56,254 nucleotides of DNA, taken from assembly GCA_018263585.1 (NCBI GenBank), contig JAANWZ010000044.1:702-56955 (forward strand), given 5' to 3'. Shown in pieces: positions 50,656 to 56,254 of the stretch; position 1 is the stretch's first letter, and every line of letters begins with the position of its first letter. Under the pieces are notes generated by a model, which was given only the letters and a program-made list of their open reading frames with translations, had not been told where the DNA came from and ran no database searches. The translations under genes were made by a program, and so were the position numbers. The DNA is from Calditrichota bacterium. GTDB taxonomy: Bacteria; Electryoneota; Electryoneia; Electryoneales; Electryoneaceae.

Positions 50656-51135
50656 CTACCCCCACACGGGTGGGTCGCGGCGGGCGGAGTCGGGCAGGGT
50701 GCGGGCGAGCGTGATCGTGAGCGCGCCGTCGCGCGTGAACTCGCCGGAGACGTCATCGAGGCGCTGATTCGCGATCGCAAGCCCGGGCAGGTCGAGCGCG
50801 CGCGCGGTCGCCCCGTGCGGGCGGAACGAGCCGGTCGCAACCCCCTCCGGGACCTCGCTCAGGCTGCAGCGGACGCGGAACTCGATGCTGTCGCCGTACA
50901 CGGTCATATCGAGGCGGAAGCTGCGGTCCGGGTCGGTGTCGAGCAGGTCGCGGATCACATCGGCGCACACGGAGAGCACCGCGACCTGGATCCGTTCGGT
51001 CTCAAACGGCCCGAGCCGGAGCCGGCGGCAGGTGGAGTCGATCTTCTCCTCGATGATGCCGAGGAACGCCGGGTCGGCGGCGTACTCGACCGCCCAGCGC
51101 AGGGAGAACAGGTTGCGGCGTTGTCTCGCGGTCAT
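50656..51135 (-). CDS. putative anti-sigma/RsbW-like ATP-binding protein
   Basis: about 160 aa with VEYAADPAFLGIIEEKIDSTCRRLRLGPFETERIQVAVLSVCADVIRD (HATPase_c-like helix); weak motifs. Confidence 0.45.
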   Translation of the reverse strand: MTARQRRNLFSLRWAVEYAADPAFLGIIEEKIDSTCRRLRLGPFETERIQVAVLSVCADVIRDLLDTDPDRSFRLDMTVYGDSIEFRVRCSLSEVPEGVATGSFRPHGATARALDLPGLAIANQRLDDVSGEFTRDGALTITLARTLPDSARRDPPVWG

Positions 51136-51142
51136 CGTTGAG

Positions 51143-51802
51143 TCAGGAGAACCCGTTGAATCCGAACGACTTGAGGAAGTCGGGCTGCAGGTACGGGTTG
51201 ATCCGTTTTTCGACGCCGATCGTGGTCGCGGGGCCGTGGCCGGGGTACACGCGCGTGTCGTCGGGCAGCGGGAGCAGTTTCTCGCGGATGCCGTCGATCA
51301 ACGCGCGGCCGTCCCCGCCCGGGAAGTCCCAGCGCCCGATGCTGCCGGCGAACAGGGTGTCGCCGGCGAACACGTGGCCGCCGTCGTGGAGGAAGACGAC
51401 GTGGCCGGGCGTGTGGCCGGGGATGTGGATCACGCGCAGTTTCAGCGCCCCGAACGCGACCGTGTCGCCGTCCTCGATGAGCCGGTCGGGTGCGCCGACG
51501 GAGAGCGGGACGGCGAAGTGCAGCCCGAGATTGAGCTCGGGGTCGGTGAGCATCGGCGCGTCCGCCGGGTGACAGATGACGGGCGCGTCCGGGTAGCGCT
51601 CGCGCATCTCCGCGACGGCGCCGATGTGGTCGCCGTGACCGTGCGTGAGCAGAATCGCGGCCGGTTCGCAGCGCCATTGTTCGAGCCCGGCGACGAACCG
51701 CTCCGGCTCGGCGCCGGGGTCGATCACGACCGCGTGGTCCCCGTCGCGCACGAGGTAGCCGTTCGTCTCGAGATCGCCGACACTGAGCGTGACGATATCC
51801 AT
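51143..51802 (-). CDS. MBL-fold metallohydrolase (glyoxalase II-like)
   Basis: LLTHGHGDHIGAVAEM; HIPGHTPGHVVFL; FAGDTLFAGSIGR; VYPGHGPATTI. Confidence 0.92.
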   Translation of the reverse strand: MDIVTLSVGDLETNGYLVRDGDHAVVIDPGAEPERFVAGLEQWRCEPAAILLTHGHGDHIGAVAEMRERYPDAPVICHPADAPMLTDPELNLGLHFAVPLSVGAPDRLIEDGDTVAFGALKLRVIHIPGHTPGHVVFLHDGGHVFAGDTLFAGSIGRWDFPGGDGRALIDGIREKLLPLPDDTRVYPGHGPATTIGVEKRINPYLQPDFLKSFGFNGFS

Positions 51803-52017
51803 GCAGCCCTCATCCCTCGCGGGTGTTACGAAAAACACCGGCCGCGCGTTCCGCAACCGATGTTCCGCTCCTGATTCGCGCGCCGGTCGGATCAACCGCG
51901 CGGGCGGCAAAGAACAGCTTCTGCCGAGCCGCGGTGACGGCCTTCGGCGCGTCCCCGCGGGCATGGCAAGCAATGTGCCCCTGTGACAGCGCGCAGCGAT
52001 GTCGCAGGGCTCGCTGC

Positions 52018-52337
52018 GGGGACGCTTGCGAGCATCCGGTCATCCCCTTGGCTCAGCCGGGACAAGTATCGCGGGTGGCAAAGGAGTCATTCTGACCGAA
52101 GCCCGACGTCCGTTTGTCGGGCGAAGGGAAGAAGGTCCGAGTTCAACAAGGGTAGAGGGTATAATGAAACTCGAAAAACAGCCATTTGGTAAGCTGGACC
52201 TTCTTCACCCGCCTTCACGCAGACAGACGCGTGAAGCCGGGTTCAGAATGACTCCTCTGCCTCCCGAATGCGCTTCAGAATCCGGTCCATGCACGTGGCT
52301 GAGCGAACGGCATAACCGAATGCGAGCAAGCGTCCCC
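52018..52337 (+). repeat. MITE-like nested inverted-repeat element
   Basis: ggggacgcttgcgagcatccggtcat...ggctcagcc ... ggctgagcgaacggcataaccgaatgcgagcaagcgtcccc; abuts another module at 51975-52011. Confidence 0.9.
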
Positions 52338-52430
52338 CTTCGCGGCAACCGTTCGGGCTATGTGCGCACCGCAGCCGGGCCGCACGGGCGGTACTGATTC
52401 GGCGACCGACGACAATCCATCGGCCGGATT

Positions 52431-54053
52431 TCAGGCCACGCGCATGAACTGCTCGATGAACTCGTCGGGGCGGGACGGCGTGCCGGTCGCGTTCATCATC
52501 AGCTCGTTGGATTCCCAGAGCGCGCCGTGCTTGAACACGTGCTCTTCCAGCCACTGCCCGATGCGTTCATCGTCCATCCAGAGCACGGGCTGTTCGAGCG
52601 CGAGCTGACGGATCATCGCGAGCGCGAGCTGGCTCGCGTGCCAGTCGGCGATGATCGAGTTCTGCACGGTGACCGGGCGGAGCATGATGTCGGGCTGGAC
52701 GGCCCAGTCGGCGAGCTCCTTGCGCCCCGCGGGCCGTCGCAGGAGCTGGAACCGTTCGACGAGATCCCACCACCGGTTCTGCTGATTCTGCTCCGGGTCA
52801 CGGTAGAGGCCGCGCTCGAAGTGGACCTGGACGAGCTTCCAGCGGCCGGTGATCACCATCTGCATCCGCAGTTCGCTGAGGATGAGGCGGTCGAGGCCGC
52901 GGATCTGGCTGCCCCTGAGCGCGAACATGTTGATCAACCACTCGAAGTCGGTGGCGCGCCGCGCGAAGAACCGGCCGACAGCTTCGAGCAGGGACGGGTG
53001 CGCGGGGCGGCGCAGGGTGTGCGGGAGGTCGCGGTCGATCCGGCTCGTGTACGCCGCCTTCCCGAACGCGGCGAGGATCTCTTCGGCGGACTCCTTGTTC
53101 GGCGCGGGCGAGAGCACGATCCGCATGTCGCCGCTGCGGTCGATGTCGGCGAACTCCTGCTTCGGGTACAAACTCGCCTGTGAGATCGCATCGTCCGGGA
53201 GCGCGCCCGCGAGCGGGAGTCCGATCCGCTCGAAGTAGCCCGGCGCCCAGTCCATCGGGTCACGCTCGGCGTAGAGCGCATCGACATTCGTCTCGAACAC
53301 GGCGGGCACTTTCGCGAAGTACGGGTCGGAGCAGTACCACGGCTCGAGGTCGATCGCGTCCACGTCGAACTTGTCGGAGAGGAGGCGGTCGAGCTGGGCC
53401 TTCATCCGGCGGAACGGATCTTCGGTCTCGGTGGCGAAGCTGCTGAGCGCGCTGAACAGGCGGGTCTCGTTGATCTCCCTCAGCTCCATGTGCATCCGGT
53501 AGTAGTCGGGAAACCCGATTGCGCGGGATGCGACGTTGCGCGCCTTCGCGAGATCGACGATGTCCTGGGCGATCTCCGGACCGATCGTCTTGCTCGCCTC
53601 CCACGCGCGGCGGCGGGCATCGATGTCATCGCTCTTGGACATGATCCGGTGCACTTCCGCGACCGTGGACCGCTGCCCGTCGATCTCGGGACGGAACCGG
53701 CGCACCTTCGCCTCGAGCTGCTTCTCCTTGATCACGAGCGCCTCGCGGATGTCGGACGGGAACAGGTGCGGCGCGATCTCCTGGCGGAGCAGGGACGCCC
53801 AGCGGCGGAGCTCGATGTCCTGCACGGCGGCGTCCGCGAGCCGCTCGCTCAACTGTTCAAACAGTTCCTTGTCGGCCAGCTCGTTTCGGTAGGCGATCTC
53901 CGCATCCCTGCTCCTGTCGATGGAATCGTCGTCCGGGCTGACCATCGCCCGCCAGTTGCTGAGTTCGCGGCTGGTTCGCGCGGGGGCAAACCGCTCGTCC
54001 GCCGCTTCGAGAGTGTCACGAAGTGCGCGTTCCACATCGGAATAGCCGGCCAC
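52431..54053 (-). CDS. M2-type (ACE-like) peptidase homologue lacking HExxH
   Basis: GFPDYYRMHMELREINETRLFSALSSFATETEDPFRRMKAQLDRLLSDKF; ADIDRSGDMRIVLSPAPNKESAEEILAAFGKAAYTSRIDRDLPHTLRRPAHPSLLEAVGRFFAR; GTG start. Confidence 0.75.
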   Translation of the reverse strand: MAGYSDVERALRDTLEAADERFAPARTSRELSNWRAMVSPDDDSIDRSRDAEIAYRNELADKELFEQLSERLADAAVQDIELRRWASLLRQEIAPHLFPSDIREALVIKEKQLEAKVRRFRPEIDGQRSTVAEVHRIMSKSDDIDARRRAWEASKTIGPEIAQDIVDLAKARNVASRAIGFPDYYRMHMELREINETRLFSALSSFATETEDPFRRMKAQLDRLLSDKFDVDAIDLEPWYCSDPYFAKVPAVFETNVDALYAERDPMDWAPGYFERIGLPLAGALPDDAISQASLYPKQEFADIDRSGDMRIVLSPAPNKESAEEILAAFGKAAYTSRIDRDLPHTLRRPAHPSLLEAVGRFFARRATDFEWLINMFALRGSQIRGLDRLILSELRMQMVITGRWKLVQVHFERGLYRDPEQNQQNRWWDLVERFQLLRRPAGRKELADWAVQPDIMLRPVTVQNSIIADWHASQLALAMIRQLALEQPVLWMDDERIGQWLEEHVFKHGALWESNELMMNATGTPSRPDEFIEQFMRVA

Positions 54054-54247
54054 CGGTTGTCTCCTCGCTGGGCAGGGTTCGGAGAGCGGTCCGCCGGGCG
54101 GCGGGACCGCGGTCGTGTGCATCGCTGATTGTACAGCCCGGGAAGGTACGAATCCCCGGTGAACAGCGCAAACAGCGGCAGGTGCAAGCGTCGCGGGACG
54201 GTGACGGTCGATTCGCGCGCCGGCCGTCGATTGCTTACCTTCGCCGC

Positions 54248-54982
54248 ATGGCGCAACTGGAAGTGTACCGGATCGATCCGGCGGCGGTCGATGTCGCGCG
54301 CGGCGAGGCGACGCTGAGCGGGGACGAGGCGCACCACCTGCTGCGCGTGCGGCGGGGCCAACCGGGCGAGCGGGTGATGTTGATCGATGGGTACGGGACC
54401 GCATGGAGCGCGCAGTTGGTTGCCGCCGAGCGCGCGAGCGCCCGGTTGCGCCTGGTTTCCCGGCACGAGCGCTGGCGCGAACCGCCAGTGCGTGTGCACC
54501 TTGGCATCGGCCTGTTGAAGGCTGATCGTGTGCTCGACGCGATCGACCAGTGCGTGCAGGCCGGGGTCGCGGAGATAACGCCGTTCGCGAGTGAGTGTGC
54601 GGTCGCCGGCTGGCGTGAGAACCGTGCTCGCCGCGCCGAACGCCGCGCGCTGGAAGCGGCGAAACAGTGCGCGCGCGGGAGTGTACCACCCGTACACGCG
54701 CCACAACCGATCGCGGACTGGTGCATCCAACGGGAAGCAGGCGCACGCAAACTCGTGGCCGACACGGACGGGGACGCGTTCCCGGACATCGCCCCGGGTG
54801 AACGGGTCGCGGTCGCGGTCGGGCCGGAAGGCGGGTTCAGCGAGCGTGAGATCGAGTTCATGTTCGCGCACGGGTTTCGCCGCGTCAGCCTCGGCCCGCG
54901 GCGGTGCCGCAGCGAGACGGCGGCCGTGCTCGCCGTCGCCGCAATCACCGGCCGCGTCGAACAACCGCCGGCCGTGTCGTGA
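54248..54982 (+). CDS. rsmE: 16S rRNA (uracil(1498)-N(3))-methyltransferase
   Basis: LSGDEAHHLLRVRRGQPGERVMLIDG; LLKADRVLDAIDQCVQAGVAEITPF; VAVGPEGGFSEREI; SLGPRRCRSETAA. Confidence 0.92.
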   Translation: MAQLEVYRIDPAAVDVARGEATLSGDEAHHLLRVRRGQPGERVMLIDGYGTAWSAQLVAAERASARLRLVSRHERWREPPVRVHLGIGLLKADRVLDAIDQCVQAGVAEITPFASECAVAGWRENRARRAERRALEAAKQCARGSVPPVHAPQPIADWCIQREAGARKLVADTDGDAFPDIAPGERVAVAVGPEGGFSEREIEFMFAHGFRRVSLGPRRCRSETAAVLAVAAITGRVEQPPAVS

Positions 54983-55066
54983 GAACGCGGGCGGACGAAC
55001 ATCAGACCGGAACAGACGACAGATCAGAGGTGAGCAACGATACGACGGAGAACTGAAAGGTCGATC

Positions 55067-56044
55067 ATGTCTGGAAACAACCACTTCGATGTCATCATCC
55101 TCGGCAGCGGACCGGCCGGATACACGGCGGCGATCTACGCGGCGCGGGCGCATCTGGACGTGCTCGTGCTCGAGGGCCTGAACTCCGGCGGGCAGTTGAT
55201 GATCACCACCGATGTCGAGAATTACCCCGGTTTCCCGGACGGGATCACCGGTCCGGAAATGATGGATCAGTTTCGCAGGCAGGCGGAGCGGTTCGGCGCC
55301 GAGCTCGTGCCGATGGACGCGGTGAAGGCGGACGTGCTGAACGGGTCTCCGTTCAAGGTGTCGACGGACGAGCAGGAATACAGCGGCGACGCACTGATCA
55401 TCGCCACCGGCGCGACCGCGAAGTACCTCGGCCTCGAGAGCGAGGATGAACTGAAGGGGTTCGGCGTGTCCGCGTGCGCGACGTGCGACGGGTTCTTCTT
55501 CACGGACAAGGAAGTCGCGGTCGTCGGCGGCGGCGACACCGCAATGGAGGAAGCGACCTACCTCACCCGCCACTGCACGAAGGTGCACATCATCCACCGC
55601 CGGGACGAGCTTCGCGCGAGCAAGATCATGCAGAAGCGCGCGCTGAAGCATGAGAAAATCCAGGTGCACTGGAACAAGGTCGTGATCCACGTGCTCGGCA
55701 GCAAACAGGAAGGCGTGACCGGGCTGAAGCTGAAGGACACGGAGACCGGCGAGATCAGCGAGTTGAAGGTGCAGGGGATGTTCGTCGCGATCGGGCACAA
55801 GCCGAACACCGACCTGTTCCGGGGCGTGCTCGAGATGGACGAGGCCGGGTACATCAAGGCCGATCCGGGCTCGACGCGGACGAACGTGGAAGGCGTGTTC
55901 GCCGCCGGCGATGTGCGCGACAATGTGTACCGGCAGGCTGTCACCGCGGCGGGCACCGGCTGCATGGCCGCGATCGACGCGGAACGGTGGCTGGAAGCGG
56001 AGAAAGCGAAGAAGGAGGAACAGGCCGCCGAAGCGAGCGCGTGA
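55067..56044 (+). CDS. trxB: thioredoxin-disulfide reductase
   Basis: DVIILGSGPAGYTAAIYAARA; VSACATCDGFFF redox motif; AAGDVRDNVYRQAVTAAGTGCMAA. Confidence 0.96.
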   Translation: MSGNNHFDVIILGSGPAGYTAAIYAARAHLDVLVLEGLNSGGQLMITTDVENYPGFPDGITGPEMMDQFRRQAERFGAELVPMDAVKADVLNGSPFKVSTDEQEYSGDALIIATGATAKYLGLESEDELKGFGVSACATCDGFFFTDKEVAVVGGGDTAMEEATYLTRHCTKVHIIHRRDELRASKIMQKRALKHEKIQVHWNKVVIHVLGSKQEGVTGLKLKDTETGEISELKVQGMFVAIGHKPNTDLFRGVLEMDEAGYIKADPGSTRTNVEGVFAAGDVRDNVYRQAVTAAGTGCMAAIDAERWLEAEKAKKEEQAAEASA

Positions 56045-56080
56045 CAATCCACACGGTCTCCCCGGGACACACGCCGTCGC

Positions 56081-56254
56081 CATGCCCGCGGGGACGGGCC
56101 GCAGGCCGTCACCGCGGCTGATACAACGGAGCATGAGACCCGAGGCTGAAGCCCCGGGCCACCCATTCTCTTGACTTACCTTGTGATTATCCTTGACTAA
56201 AGTCAAGGGCAAGTCTGTACAGGCCCGCGGTTGCTCGCAACCGCGGCTGATACA
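56081..56254. repeat. four-module intergenic mosaic downstream of trxB
   Basis: 56081-56120 CATGCCCGCGGGG..ACCGCGG module; 56133-56162 ATGAGACCCGAGGCTGAAGCCCCGGGCCAC; 56191-56208 CCTTGACTAAAGTCAAGG; 56224-56246 CCCGCGGTTGCTCGCAACCGCGG. Confidence 0.9.

Noticed and set aside
53849-56212. 787-aa minus-strand ORF
   Set aside because: Shadow of rsmE and trxB, with ends made of repeat modules.

Overview
High-GC bacterial chromosomal window (56,254 bp), probably from an uncultured FCB-like lineage. That placement is inferred from a GWxTD-domain protein and several large outer-membrane-type proteins. I call about 41 protein genes and saw no rRNA, tRNA, CRISPR array or phage. Housekeeping content: (i) a minus-strand transcription/translation operon, rimP-nusA-infB-DUF503-rbfA-nrnA-truB-ribF-rpsO-pnp; (ii) smc plus a GWxTD protein; (iii) iorAB and a butyrate kinase separated by an IS200-like (RAYT-type) transposase with its own flanking repeats; (iv) a mevalonate-pathway operon (fni, a single-ORF class II HMG-CoA reductase-mevalonate kinase fusion, mvaD, phosphomevalonate kinase); (v) an M2-type (ACE-like) peptidase homologue that has lost its HExxH motif; (vi) xth, tadA, an FKBP lipoprotein, rsmE, trxB, a radical SAM protein and others. 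The least explained feature is the intergenic DNA. Many gaps are built from a small set of palindromic modules joined by a recurring hinge (about TCATCCACCGGTGGATGA). There are also four MITE-like elements of about 320-340 bp with GGGGACGCTTGC... terminal inverted repeats, two 26-bp solo palindromes that look like collapsed versions of them, and a five-copy CCTTGACTTTAGTCAAGG palindrome. One repeat module is translated in frame inside a large outer-membrane protein, and others border a truncated sulfotransferase-like gene.
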